NCBI GenBank assembly: GCA_946122785.1
Contig: CAMGYJ010000006.1
Span: forward strand, 32,129,168-32,193,167
Length of the DNA: 64,000 nt
From: Linum tenue
Lineage: Eukaryota; Streptophyta; Magnoliopsida; Malpighiales; Linaceae
Direction: 5' to 3'
In this document: piece after piece, positions 21,858 through 35,019 of the stretch
How positions within the stretch are numbered: the stretch's first letter is position 1
Layout of the letters: every line of letters begins with the position of its first letter
Position numbers and translations under genes: made by a program
Notes under the pieces: model-generated
What the model saw: the letters and a program-made list of their open reading frames with translations, nothing else
The model's database searches: none
Told to the model about the DNA's origin: nothing

Positions 21858-22627
21858 TTTTGTTGTTGGTAAAAAAGAGAGCTCAGACGGACGCTCTAAT
21901 CCTTAACTATTAATCATATGTAGGATCTGAGTCCCAAGCGCGTCAAAGTACAACCAGTAGTTGAGCATATGACTTGGGTTATCCACAAACCAGATCCCAA
22001 AATGAATAGTGTGTCCAAGTGAAGCCAAATAGTCCGCTACATAATTTCTCTCCCAGAACACATGCTCTAGCTGACTTCCCAGTCTTGAGCCAGCAGCTGT
22101 CGCACCTCTGCGACTAAAGTATGATGAGGATGACTGGAAGAATCGTCATTGACGAGGGCGAGCGTCGTTGCCGAATCTGTTAGCAGCTGAAGTTGTTGGA
22201 TCCCTGTGTCCCAAGTCATGCTGAGTCCATGAAAAATCCCCGCCAGTTCAGCATGGATGATCGAGCCACCACCCAGATTGGCCGTAAAAGCTCTCACAAA
22301 CTGACAGTCCTATCCGCATAACGCTCCTCCCGCTGCTGAGTTCCCTTGGCTTGTGTTAACAGAGCCATCAGTATTCAAACAGGTCCTTCCCTGCAGAGGT
22401 GGTTCCCAGCCAACTAGCCAAGCATCATTTCCACCCGCTCTGTAGCCTCCCCGAGAACCTGCCCAATCCTCCTGGAAGATTGATCAATCTGCACTTGCAT
22501 TTGCCGGATTTGGTAGGCTAACTGGGTTGTCGGCGCCAATAGTCTCTCGAAGACCCAGAGGTTTCTAATTTTCCATAGTTGCCAACAGAAAGTAGCGAAG
22601 AGGGATGCGTCTATCGGTCTATGGTAT
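21858..22627 (-). mobile_element. 5'-truncated LINE copy with RNase H end
   Basis: The minus strand reads LWKIRNLWVFERLLAPTTQL, then WEPPLQGRTCLNTDGS and a near-intact RNase H (RVT_3) segment: ANLGGGSIIHAELAGIFHGL, LLTDSATTLALVNDD, HVFWERNYVADYLASLGH. TSD copies TAATAGTCGTCTTT (21844-21857) and TAATAGTCATCTTT (22628-22641) bracket it, with T residues at the low end as the tail. Only the last ~0.77 kb was copied. A stop sits near the middle. Confidence 0.8.
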
Positions 22628-22641
22628 TAATAGTCATCTTT

Positions 22642-24249
22642 ATCACTATGCTTTTCATTTTATTTGTTGCTTCTAATTATAATGATCAACAGATAAGTCA
22701 ATAAAATATGTGATCGCGTTGACCTATCAATCAATTTGGAATTGTGCAAATTGTTCAAAATAAACACTATTTCAAGAGACATTGTTTTATGCAGGTATAA
22801 CAGCTCCATTCTCTACTAGCAAAAGCGAAGTCAATCATTTGCCTGGAGGGAGGGAAACATCTTTGGGAATCTTCTTGAAATTCCCCGACTTTTATTGTTG
22901 ATCATCTGACCTTCCAAAAATAGCGATGAGCATAATGTAATTGTCCATTTTTTTGCAAGAGGATAATAGATTATTACCAACTAATTCACTAATAATTCTT
23001 GAGCTTTACGGATGGTATTCTTTTTAATTAATTTTATTTATTATAGTAATTTATTGTTGTAAATTTTCACTTCATAATGTTAGTATACGTGTAACTATGA
23101 ACATAATTGTTGAAAGCGTACTAATATTTGTGGATACTCGAAACCTTATATGCTATGAAATAGGTGGCAGACACAAGGACTGTCGTAAATTTAGCATATG
23201 TTATACTATCGAGCTAAAGGCCGAGCACAAAGCTAAGAACAAATTTATGAGCACACAAATTTTTGAAAAAAAAGTTTTTATTTGTTGGTGGCACATATTT
23301 GTTATAAATTTTTAGAATCTTTCAAATGACATAGTAGACAAATCTATAAGTGTTGACTTTTAGATATCAAAGGCAACACCAAAATCAATTATAAAAAATC
23401 CATATTGATTTTCTAAAATCATGAATCTTTTTCAGAAACTTAATTTTCACAACAAATGATTGTATGTTTGAATTATAGAGTGCCTTATTTAATTAAAATT
23501 TTTGAAGAAATAATTGGAATATTTCAGATATGTCCATTATAATAGCATTGTACTATCCGTATACATTAATGTTAGCTATTAACAACCACAACTCCTTTTG
23601 GAGATATATATTATTTAAAAGTGAATTATTAGTTAATAATTTGTATTTTCTCAATTAGTACCTAATGGTTGTCGACCATAAAATTTGAATCCTTTATTTG
23701 ATAAATTTTATCCCTCCAAATTACTAATAGGGAAAATCCCTTGGAGTTTATAATTAATACTTCAATGCTTAATTATTTTATTTTCATGGATATAATATAA
23801 AAATAAGTGAATAATATCAAATTTTATGAAGAAATATTTTTGAAGTAATTTATTCTAACAATAGGAAGTGATTTTTTTTCTTAAATGTAAAAAATATATA
23901 GACAACAGTAAGCGATAGCATGATCAATACAAATACTTATAAACTAACTAATGTTACAATCAATAATTCGCACAAATAATAGTTTCAACCCACTAATAAA
24001 TTATTTAGACGATCCCAAATTATTTGAAAATATGAAAAAACAATTAATATAAAAATATAATAAATAAAACTAAATTCATCCGACCAACGGGTCGGGTAAA
24101 AAGCTAGAGTGTTTCTACCGGGGAAAAAATCACGGTCGACACTCGAGAAGACGCGTTTAGCGTCCTCGTACATTTCCATTGACCTGGGTTTGGGGAAGGA
24201 GGAGGAGAAGAATGAATTGAGGAGTAGGGGGGACGATTTCTTCTCATCA
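22642..24249. other. AT-rich intergenic DNA and promoter side of the macro-domain gene
   Basis: Very AT-rich from 22900 to 24080 with no coding frame. The base composition changes sharply near 24090 where the transcribed part of the next gene should begin. No TATA box can be assigned with confidence. Confidence 0.4.
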
Positions 24250-25989
24250 ATGACCAGACGAGCCCTCTTTTCATTGTTACAATCACAACCCACCCGGCCA
24301 CTCTCCCGGCAATCCTCCCTCCTCCCACAGTCTTCTTCTTCGCATACCTTTCATCCGTCGTCTTCTCTTCTTACCAAATTCTCGCGCTCCTACTCTTTCC
24401 TCCGCCACCCCAACCACCGTCCTACTTCCTTTCCTCAACCCCTAACCTCACCAATGGCCACCTCTGCTGCTGGAGACAGCTCCTCCGCTGTCGCTTTCCC
24501 TCTCTCTGCCTCCAATGTCTTGAAGATCAATAAAGGAGACATCACCAAGTGGTTCGTCGATGCTTCCTCCGATGCCATTGTAAGTAACTCTCATTTCCCT
24601 TTCCGCCCTTTTGTCTCCATCTTTCAAGATGATCTCCTGGGCGATTCCTGTTCAATTCCGTGCTGATGAGTTTTGATGCTTCATCGAAGTGGTCTTGATT
24701 TTTCTTTTCCTGGTTATGTGGGTTTATACAGCTTTGGAGTCAATGGAAATGGGTCGTTTTCCTTTCATTTGAATCTGTGGCTGTTTGTTCTATCAGGTTA
24801 ACCCAGCAAATGAGAGAATGCTTGGAGGTGGTGGTGCGGATGGAGGTAACTTTGAGCTTTACATAACGATGAAATTCATTTTTCAGTGTGTTCTTAGTTT
24901 TACATTTTCAGTGGCGGTGGATTTTGTTAGCTATTCATAGAGCTGCTGGACCAGAACTGCGTGAAGCTTGCTTTAAGGTCCCTGAAGTGAGTGCTGGTAT
25001 CCGCTGTCCAACAGGAGAAGCAAGGATTACCCCGTATGCTCTTTCTTTGGTGCTTTAAAGAAACACCCTCGTTTTATGACACATCTGATCGATCACTCAT
25101 TCTTCTGTCTCCTCTTTTCTTTTTCTTTGGGTTGTTGAATATGTCTCCAGAGGCTTCAGATTGCCAGCATCCCATGTCATTCACACTGTAGGCCCTATCT
25201 ATGACACTAATAACAACCCTAAAGCATCTCTGACAAATGCATATAGGTTGGTAACAGTTGCACAGCATCTGTCGTATGGGGCTGTTGATGTCACTTTAAA
25301 GCTGGTGTTCTAATTTGGGATGCTGAATTCAGTTTGTTAATCCATGGTTGCAGGAACAGCTTGAATGTTGCCAGAGATAATAACATCAAGTATGTGGCAT
25401 TCCCAGCCGTATCTTGTGGTGTTTACGGGTAAGATTGACCTCATTGATACACATTGGCCTGCTTTTTTATTGTCTGTCTTCATGTGTGTTTGGATGAGAT
25501 AAGTAAAGAAACTTGACGAATGGCGAAGTTGGTTTGTCTTTTAGAGTTTCTACACTCTGCAGATGAACCAACTCAATGGAGCCATGAGAAGTACGAAACT
25601 CGAGGATTTGGCCTGTCATAAGTTGATTGGACTCTTGAAAAGACTTCTCCCTTTGCTTCATAACTGTTTCAGGTATCCTTTTGAAGAAGCTGCTGATGTG
25701 GCTATATCTACTATCAAAGAATTTGCAAATGACTTCAAAGAGGTATCAAAATTCTCTATATTGTTTCATTTTCGGTTCGATGAGCCCTAGAGGCCACAGT
25801 TCATTATCATAAACCTTGATTTCGCGACATTTTTCAAGTCATTGCCTTCATATACAGCAAACATCTAGAATAAAACTGAACTCATATACTGACCTCATTT
25901 TCTCAATTCGGCAGGTACATTTTGTCTTGTTCTCGGATGAAATCTATGCTGTTTGGGTCAAGAAGGCAAAGGAATTGCTCCAAGAATAA
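24250..25989 (+). CDS. Macro-domain (Appr-1''-p processing) protein, organelle-type presequence
   Basis: The model joins 24250-24579, 24797-24845, 24931-25033, 25151-25246, 25354-25428, 25673-25742 and 25915-25989. All introns are GT-AG and the sum is 798 bases (265 residues), in frame throughout. Residues ~1-75 are Ser/Arg-rich with few acids, like a mitochondrial or plastid transit peptide; a second Met (MATSAAGDSSS) could start a cytosolic form. The macro fold follows: VLKINKGDITKW, DAIVNPANERMLGGGGADGA, IHRAAG, ARITPGFRLPASHVIHTVGP, AFPAVSCGVYGYP and VHFVLFSDEIYAVW. The NPAN, GGGGADGAIH and SCGVYGYP loops form the ADP-ribose pocket and all are intact. Such proteins hydrolyse ADP-ribose-1''-phosphate or remove ADP-ribose. 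An upstream in-frame Met at 24109 is less likely as start. Confidence 0.9.
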
Positions 25990-26552
25990 AAGTGTACAAA
26001 GAAGTGCAAGTTAGTTAGACGCCTCTTTGAAGTTCTTGCATCCTAGTAGTAGTAGACGATGACAGTCGATGAAGCTGATATGCATTGTGTGGGGTTGGAG
26101 GATGTTCAATCACTTCAGGCTTCAGGGGATTGGGTGCAATGGAGTTTTTTCTGAGTCTCTCTGTTCGTCAGTGACCTATTTTATGTAAACCCTATTCTTC
26201 CAGTACAAGTTTCCATGTTCGATCAGTTAGGTTACTTTCCTTTTTGACAACAATAATCAATAAGAGGCTAAGGCCGACTGATGGCGTCCAACTCTCAAAA
26301 GTCAAAACACAGGCATACAACAACGCATTCAGTAAAGGAAAAATACATTTTATAATAAAATTTTCAACTTGCTTGATCAAACTTCCAAATCTCGTATTCC
26401 AAAAACAGAAGTATCGGAATGGGGAACAAGTTAGTTCAATTTGGTTCATTTGTACAAGCAATTCCTCCGAAATCAGCCGCAAGGCCCTTCACCGTCTTAT
26501 AACCAGAAGACAACAAGAATTCTCCAACATATGTATGTATGTAGCGTACCAG

Positions 26553-28539
26553 TCAGGTATCTTTGTCCTTGGATGATAATCCCTGAGGAATTCTACTAAT
26601 AACACTCTCATCCACTATCTTAAACCTCTTGTGGATCATCCCGAAATATCTATCCACTCGATCTTCATTCTTACCATACAATGCTGGAACCGTAATTGAT
26701 AACACTGTTCCTGTGAGCAACACCATTCAGCAGACAATGTGTTACTCATCAAATCTGAAGTTTCGCATTTTGTAAAAATACTATTTTGCAGCAGTTTGCT
26801 GCAGAAATGCTTAGTTGGATCAGAAAATCACGATGAAAACTCACCTATATAGGCTAAAGTGAAGAAAGAGAAGTAGCTACCAATTGCAGATAAGAGCCAC
26901 AAAGAGACGACCACCTGCACGAGTAGACGAGAAGATGAAGAAGTTAGACCCGACTTCTGAAATCAGCTTCACATATGCAAAAAAAAAAAAAAAAAATCTT
27001 GGTTATTGTTTTTAAATTGATGCAATGACGACCTTAAAGAAGAGTCTAAAATCTTTGCCAAGGGTGATTTCATGAGCCATGAGAAGCAAGTTGTTGATTT
27101 TAACCCGAAAAGATGCTGCAACACTGTTCACCATTTCCTCTGACACGACTAGTTCTGGTAATGACTGCAGTTGTCTGCTCAAATTAGAAACCATAGAACG
27201 GTTATCATGGACAACTTGGTTTTTTCAATCAAAATCCTAGTGGAAGAACAAGCTTACAACAAGCAAAGGTAGGGTATACAGGTTTTTACTTGTTTCTCAT
27301 AGCAGCATAGTTGGAATGGGCAAACAACATAACTATCAGAATCAACAGGACATCTGAGCTAACTGTTAAGAATGGTAATCCAGAGCGTTCAAATAAGAAC
27401 CACCCCAATGTCACCACAACAACAACGCCAAAGGAAATGCGTCGCCGCTTCCACAAGAGTACATCAGCAGCTACATAAAATGAGAGAAGCGTTATAAAAT
27501 AACACTAGCAATAGTGAATAGACAGAGAGAGTGCATGTTTGATGTGGAAAGCTACACAGCGAACTTCCTTTGACATGCAAGGAATGTATAGCATAAATGA
27601 TGTTCAACTTTTTGGTATATGACATATCATTATACATCAACGGCATACATGGAAAAAGAAACTTGTGCTTTGTCAAGTATTGAAATATTGTCCCTGATTG
27701 TGTTCTTCAGTCGAGCAAAAGTGTATGAAAGACTAGCAGATGCATCAAGAGACAATGCAAGGACACCATACTATCCTCTTATCATGTCAAACAATCAACA
27801 TCCCCAACAGCATCAAGAGAGCCATGAGGGCCCGAGAAACTATGGGACTGAACGAAATGAAAATGAAAGATTTCACACAGTTGACAGTTACAACTTACAA
27901 GCACAGGAGACTAAATCCCAATAGTTAAGAACATCAGATCAGACTATCATAAATATAATCCAAATACTTGCCTGCATTACTGCAGGCCACAAACTACAGT
28001 ATTTCCCTTCCATCAGACTATCATAAACATACGCTCACTCCTCGCCGGCATAACTGCAACCACAAGCTACAGTTTTCCCCTTCAATTGAAGCTTTTTTTA
28101 CGAGTTCGCTAAACTCTGTAACACAGAAAAGTATGAAAGTTTCTTGCATAACAACAACTGGAGGAACTCTATGTGCTATTCCACTCGCCCCACGTTATCC
28201 CATTCCCCTTAGGCAGGAGCAGAAAAGAAACAGTACGACCATCTCGTTATCGAAAAATCATAACTTGAAGACGAACCAACTTTGGGCTCCAATAAGAAGA
28301 TATATTCCATTCTGACAATTTTTCTGGATTACATCGAACTAGCTACGAAGTTCAGCAAAAAGGCCTTTTCAGGTTTACGTTTCCAGTGTTTTACCTTTTC
28401 CACCGCCCATGAACTGGTGAAGAGGGACCTGCCGACCGAACAATCGATACCCAGAAGAAGTGGAAGTTGGGATGTCATTTCTCGTCTCAGTGACACCACC
28501 ATCCATCGTCCTTTCCGCATCTATCGAATTATCCGCCAT
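26553..28539 (-). CDS. Reticulon-like protein (RTNLB family)
   Basis: The model, minus strand, joins 28539-28395, 27470-27290, 27174-27033, 26914-26845 and 26710-26553: 696 bases, 231 residues, all GT-AG. A short polar N-terminus ([15 protein letters not shown]) precedes [20 protein letters not shown] and LLWKRRR, the usual start of the reticulon homology domain. Two long hydrophobic hairpins follow: [16 protein letters not shown] with [19 protein letters not shown], and [20 protein letters not shown] with [18 protein letters not shown] ~65-residue loop ([20 protein letters not shown]) lies between them, and the protein ends SSKDKDT. Plant reticulons bend and tubulate ER membrane. First intron ~0.92 kb. 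The 3' end faces the macro-domain gene, with 563 bp between stop codons. Confidence 0.92.
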
Positions 28540-29401
28540 GTTTCCTGATTAAATTTTCTTCGCCACAGGGCAATCGGCCCCAATTGGCCAATTCCCTAAC
28601 GAAAAGAAATAAGAGAGAAACGAGAAGAGAGAGGAAGGACGGAAGGATTTGGAATTAGGAGTCAACCCCCAAAAAACAGGTTTGTTTTGGCTGGTTTCTG
28701 GGTTTATTTTATTCGTAGATTTTGGATGTTCGAAGAGACGCCATTGTTGGAATGGAAGAGGAGGGTCAGAAGACGGCAAAGCCAACGTCAATAGTGAATT
28801 AGTTGTAGGATTGATTTGTAATTTCACAGACCAAATTAACCCGGGTCGCGGATTCTCTCCGCCTCCGGAGCAAATCCGGTATTTATTTAACTATGCATTA
28901 TGCATGGTTGTTAGGCTAGTGGAATGTCGTCGGTTGAATTAGGTTTAGTCTCTGTCGATTATAAAATCGGTCTAAATATCATCGATATGATCAATTTCCG
29001 GCTATAAATATCGTTTTAGTGACTTTATTTAATAAAAAATTTAACTTGTAATTTATTTCATGATTTAAAAATTAAATGTTGATGGTATAAAAGCGTGGGT
29101 ATTGATTTTAAATATTTTATTTAAATATGAGTATTTATTATTTTATTTAGAATTTTTTATTTTGTTTAAATATAATTATATATTCTAAGTAAATTACCGA
29201 AAAAATATATATTCTAAGTAAAGGGTTTTTAAATATCTTTTATATATTCTTCAAATGTTAATGTTTTCATATTTTTTTCATATTTTATTAGATCGATATG
29301 AACCTTCAAAAAACGATTATACCACCGGTCAAGCCATATGACTTGTTAAACCAACACAACGGTATAAATCAGGTTGACTGAACTGATCTTCCTTATTTTA
29401 T

Positions 29402-29435
<34 letters not shown>

Positions 29436-30646
29436 CCAAACTCAAATTTCAAAGTCTAGATATCATTTTCTTACTCAAGATATGTCAACTATATATTTTA
29501 TCTAGCTATATATATTTGATGCATTATGCTGTATTCGACTTGGACAATAAATATGGAGAAATTCATGTAGTCATCCGGCATAATCAGCAAAGAAATAGAC
29601 AACTTGAATCTTGTACGAACGAATTAACCAAACCAAAGCTCTCCACAATGAAATTAAATTGGGAGATTTCCTATGTCAAATGAGTACGTGAGAATTTATC
29701 TAACAACAAACCAATATGAGCAATAATACAGTGAATGAATCGTCGGAGCAACAATTTTGTGCCTCCAATGTAATATTCAACAGTCAACCGTGCTCTTTAG
29801 AGGTTATACAACCATGACTTACTTTGTATGACAGAGCAAAAACAGAGGGGATTCAGAAAAGGGCAACTTAAAACAATGGAGCAACAATGCAATATGCACC
29901 CAAATTAAGACAATCATCAAAACTTCAATGTTACCGTACTCTGACAATGACTGACCAGTCGTCGGCGAGGGAATCCATTCAATTTTGCGCCCGGAGTGCT
30001 GTAATGGTTGTTGTATGAATCCTCAAAAATTCAAATTTGTCGTGCTTTGATAATAGCCGTCAATGAGGGAAGTAAATCTGTTTTATTATGCGGCGGCAAG
30101 ATTGCGGCAGAGCGCGATTTGGGTCGCTGATGACTTCTGGTAATATCAATTGCTATTGAGTGGGATGGAAACAGAGCAGGAGGAACGGGGAGGGAAATAG
30201 GAAGAGGAATTGAATTTTGTGGGTGGGCGGAAAGGGTGAAATCAGCGCTGGAGATTGAGGATAATATGCGGCTGATATGATTATCGGGAATGGGAAAAGG
30301 ATCCAGTGGAGGGAACATGGGCGGTGGAGCAAGCATCACTGCATCACAAATAAAATCGAGGCATTGAATGGTAGATTAAGTCGCCGGCAAAGTACGATTG
30401 ATGGTGCAGAATCAATGTGTAAGCACTGGCCATGAGGTATATGTCGTGGTTAATCGAGGGCAAAGAGTCGGTAAAAAGTTCACGCAATCACGCTAGAGTT
30501 CGGGCTTAGGGGTGGTGGGGAATTAGAGCGGCTGACGTGGCCGCATAAAATTCCAGTAAGTGGTACGTGGCATGGGTCTTAAATTAAAAGCGCTTTAATA
30601 TTTTTAAAGATAAAGATTAAAGATGTTAGATTATGAGTAACTTCGG
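28540..30646. other. Intergenic DNA upstream of the reticulon gene
   Basis: 28549-28950 is the probable promoter/leader of the reticulon gene. 28950-29700 is AT-rich. A 102-codon minus-strand frame (30031-30339, Pro-rich, MMLAPPPMFPPLDPFP) has no domain I recognise and is not called a gene. Confidence 0.35.
29404..29433. repeat. (AT)n microsatellite
   Basis: About 15 AT dinucleotides in a row. Confidence 0.95.
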
Positions 30647-31348
30647 TCCAAGATAGGGTGCATAACCCATGGTTATGCACCCGTCAGTAACCCAACAGGA
30701 GCCGTCCATCTGGAGCGGGGAGATCTAACGGCTGGGGTCGGAGCGGGGTGGGGCAGGGGTATTTTTGTCCATTTTTTGAATTTATGTCCTTCGCTCGTTA
30801 TTCCTTTTTTGTTTATCCTTGGCCGAGCTGGAATTGGATTCATGAGAGAGAATGAGAAGTAAACAGAGCAATCGAGAGTTTTTCTCCGAAGGATCTGTCG
30901 ATGGCGAGAAGGTTGGTGGAGGACGCGATTCTTAGCTTAATCGGCAGCGGACTTGCGAGTTATAGTTGTTAGAAGGTCTGTGGAGGACGCGATTCTTCTT
31001 CTTCTTCTTGCTCGAGGTTTTGGCTCGATTTGTTTGTGTTGAAGTTTCTGCTGGCCGTTGTTTGGTCTCCGTCGAGGTAATTTGTAGTGATAGTAGGATT
31101 TCACGTTTGCGCATTGATTCCGTTCTGTAATTTGTTTTTGATGTTGTGTATATATGATTATACCATGCAATACCAGTTTATACCATATATCTGCGTTTTC
31201 TCTTTTGTGCTCTCTGTTTTCTGTTCTTTGTGATCAATGATCTCATTATGTTTGTATAAGTTTGTTCAATTGATTGATCCGTAGTTGAATTTATGTTTTG
31301 TGCAGGAATTTTTTGAATCTTCTTTGTTGACTGAGCTTTTTTAGTGCA

Positions 31349-34300
31349 ATGAGTGATCTTAATCAAGGCGCCATTGTTTCTTTGAATGAATCTAATACTG
31401 GATCTAGTTCTTCTAATAGTGTTGTTGAATCGGAAGGTAAGAATTTTAAATGTGTTTGGTAAGTTGATGTTTGTATATATGTTATACCATACAGTACCAT
31501 ACTGGTATTTTATAGTATTTTTGCATATGAGTGTTGTGTTTTATTTTTTGTAGATTGTTTTTATAGTTGTTGTGATTTTATGTTTCTGTATATATGTTTA
31601 TACCATGCAATACCGTGCAATACCATGTTATACCATATATTACCATGTTATACCATAAAGTACCATACTGGTATTCTATGGTATTTTTGCATATGAGTGT
31701 TGTGTTTTATTTGTTGTAGATTGTTTTTATAGTTGTTGTGATTTTATGTTTCTGTATATATGTTATACCATACAATACCATGTTATACCATAAGAAACTA
31801 CACTGGTATTTGTATAGTTTTGATTGTAATAAACTTTACCATATGATACTATGGTGGTATTATAGTTTGTACAGCATTAATGTTTCATTGTTTTTATGGT
31901 TTAGGTTTTGATGGTATTGATCCTAATGTTCGAAGTTCCTGGAACAATCTTGAGTTCGCTACAACTGATGATGCATATAGATTTTATGTGGATTATGGGA
32001 ATTATAAAGGTTTTTGTGTGAGGATTTACCATCAGTCGGCATGTCCGAAGCTTAATAATGGTTCAAATGCGGTTTATTATATCAAGTATTGTTGCAATAA
32101 GGAAGGCTGGAGGATTGGTAGTGAGAATAATCCTGCTAATCGTGGTTCTATTGATGCGAAGGCTCGTGTTCGTCATGTTCCAGAAATCAGGGGTGGATGT
32201 GATGGTGCCTATATTCGAATTAGGTGGTTTAAGCAGTTCAAGTGTTACAAGATTTATAAGTGGTATGATGTGCATAACCATGACATGATTCCTGTGGCTA
32301 TGCGTCACTACATGAGATCGAATAGAAAAATGGCTCCTTTGTATAAACTGTTGGCAGATGTGAATGATGCTGCTGGTATAGGTGCGACTGCTTCGTATAA
32401 TGCAATTAGTACAGCTGGTGGTGGTCGGAAGTGTATTGGTTTCACAAGAAATGATTTGAAGAACCACCTGCGGACAGTGAGGACGTCATCAATGGAGCAT
32501 GGTGATGCAACTGCATTACTAAAACACTTTAGAAGACAAGCTAAGCTGGATCCTGGCTTTTTTCATGAGGTAGAGGTTGATGTGGATGAGAATATTGCTA
32601 GTATTTTTTGGGCAGATGGGAAGATGCGGATGGATTATCATTTTTTCGGGGATTCAGTTAGTTTTGATACTACATACAGAACGAATAAAGAGTATCGACC
32701 ACTAGGTATGTGTTCTTATTTTTGTGATTATTCTGTATTATAGTTATTTTTATTTGGTATTATGTTGTTATCTGTTAATACTATGGTGGTATTTTGTGGT
32801 ATTCATTATGTTGTTATCTGTTAATACTATGGTGGTATTTTGTGGTATTCATTTTTTAACACTGTGTACCACATGGTATGTGCAGCTCTGTTTGTTGGTT
32901 TCAACAACCATCATCAACTCACTGTGTTTGGAGCTGCCCTTCTATATGATGAAACAACGGCAACGTTTGAGTGGTTGTTTAATCAGTTTTTGGAATGCAT
33001 GGGAGGTGTGAGCCCGTTGTCTATTTTTACTGATCAGGCTGCTGCAATTGCTGCTGGTATAAGGTCTGTTTTCCCAAGTTCTTTCCATGGATTGTGTTCA
33101 TGGCATATCTCACAGAATGCAGTTGTTAATTTGGGATCTTTGTGTGATTCGGATTTCCTTTGTGAGCTTAGCTATTTGATGTACAATGTTGATGATGAGG
33201 ATGATTTTGAGTATAATTGGAAAAGAATGATAGATAAGTGTTTCCCTGGGAAAGGACCTCTTGGACACAGTTGGTTACAAGGTATTTACAAGGTGAGGGA
33301 GAAGTGGTCATCGGCTTGGGTGAATTCTCATTTTGGTGCTGGTATGAAGAGCACCCAGTTAAGCGAGTGTGCAACAGTAATCTTCGTCATTACTTGCAGT
33401 CAGAATTTAGTATTCCTAGGTTCTTTGTACATTTTGATAGGATGCTTGATAATAAGAGAGATGCTGAAGAAGAAGAGGAGTACAGAGCACTTTCTACGTT
33501 TGCTGATTGTCGCTTTTCAAGCAGTGCTATTGTCAAGCAAGTTGCTGATCTATATACCCCAAAAATATTCCAGCTTTTTCTAGGGCAGTACAAAGAATCT
33601 CTTTCATACAATGTTTTCCCTAATACAGAGTTAGCTCAAGAAGGGAATGTAAAGATCTTTGATGTCTTTACATTGTTAGCAGACTTTTCAAGGTTTGACA
33701 GCAGACTTCTCATAGTTGATTTTGATAATGGTGAAATTAAGTGTATTTGTCGCAAGTGGGAGTCAAGTGGTTTGTTGTGTAAGCATCAATTGAGGGGATA
33801 TGATTTGTTGTGGTCTACAACTTGCAATGTGAAGTTTCATCACATCCCTTCTAGTTTGATTTTGAAGCGATGGACAAGGACAACAAAAACTGGTGGGAAT
33901 TTTGGATTTGCAGTTTCGTCTACTGAGGCTCCGTCAAAGTATCGGTCTCGCCTGTTCAATATTTCAGCTGTTTCTGCTTCGCTTATCAGTAGGGTTTGTT
34001 TGAATGATGATTTGTATAAAACAACCATGAATTTCATGAGTGATTTGATCAAGAAGTGTGAAGCTTTACCAACTGTTGAAACAGCTGGTACGGGTGGATC
34101 GACCAACTGTGAGAGTAAGTTGTCTGGCCCCCTTTTGTTTGTGTATATGATTTTTGTTATTTTTTTGTCTTCCAAGTTGTTTTACCATGTTGTACCATGT
34201 TGTACCATGTGGTATAGTGTAGTTTTCTTTATTGTTTCTGGTAATATGTTGGAATACCATATGGTATTATGTGGTATTGATTGTAGTATGTATTTCTTAT

Positions 34301-34488
34301 TTGTAGGTGATGTTCCAGTTCGAAATGTGAAGGGGTTTAAGCCTAAGAAGGATTCATTTAAGCCTTCGAAACGACCTATTACAGAAGCTGAGATTGGAAG
34401 GGCGGCTAGTAGGAAGAAGAAAAAGACTAGCAGATTGGAAGAGGAGAAATTGAAGGCTGTGGAAGAAAGTTTGAAGTTGAAGTTGTGA
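31349..34488 (+). pseudogene. FAR1-type MULE transposase, one frameshift
   Basis: Exons by splice signals: 31349-31436, 31905-32705, 32886-34114 and 34307-34488. A short acidic/Ser-rich N-terminus (MSDLNQGAIVSLNESNTGSS) is followed by a FAR1-type DNA-binding region (YRFYVDYGNYKGFCVRIYHQ ... YCCNKEGW ... VHNHDM). The DDE core has SFDTTYRTN (first Asp), VFGAALLYDETTATFEW, SIFTDQAAAIAAGI (second Asp) and FHGLCSWHI. A SWIM finger CICRKWESSGLLCKHQL comes next, and the C-terminus is Lys-rich (SRKKKKTSRLEEEKLKA). The reading frame changes once near 33365, between KSTQLSE and CNSNLRHYL, so as sequenced the protein is broken after the catalytic core. Otherwise it is well preserved. The three introns are filled with TACCAT-type motifs. 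Confidence 0.85.
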
Positions 34489-34699
34489 TAGTTGTTTGAA
34501 GGCTGTGGAGTTTTATTAGCTGTTGAAGGATGTTGATTTTTACGCGTTTCTTGCATATTTGTTTTGTTTTGAAGTAGTATTGATCTGCACATGTGAAGGA
34601 CTTAATGTTTAGTGGATGATTTTAACCTTTGATATAATGTTTTTACTATATGGTGTTGTGTGGTGTTTTTAAAAATGTTTATACCTCTTACCAAAAAAA

Positions 34700-35011
34700 A
34701 AAATGTTTATACCATGTTATACCATATGGTATACTATGGTAAAAACATTTTTATGACTGTAATCTTAGCTAAGTGTTGTGTTCAGTTTAGCATAAAATAC
34801 CATGTGGCTTTGTTCTGGTGTATTTAAAAATCCTTATACCATGTTATACCATATGGTATACTATGGTAAAAACATTCTAGATGACTGTAATGTTAGATAT
34901 GTGATCTGTGCTGTGTTCAGTTTCCATAAAATACCATGTATGTTGTTGTGGTGCATTTAAAAACATTTATACCATGTTATACCATATGGTATACTATGGT
35001 ATACACATTTT
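34700..35011. repeat. Tandem array with palindromic TACCATATGGTA core (3 units)
   Basis: Units of about 127-132 bp each begin with TTATACCATGTTATACCATA followed by TGGTATACTATGGTA, at about 34708, 34835 and 34967. Each is followed by GATGACTGTAAT-type sequence. The last unit is interrupted by the hAT element at 35020 and resumes at 35777. The array lies just downstream of the transposase gene. Confidence 0.85.
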
Positions 35012-35019
35012 GATGACAG

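Noticed and set aside
30031..30339. 102-codon Pro-rich minus-strand frame
   Set aside because: Considered a transcription-factor N-terminus but no DNA-binding domain follows on that strand.
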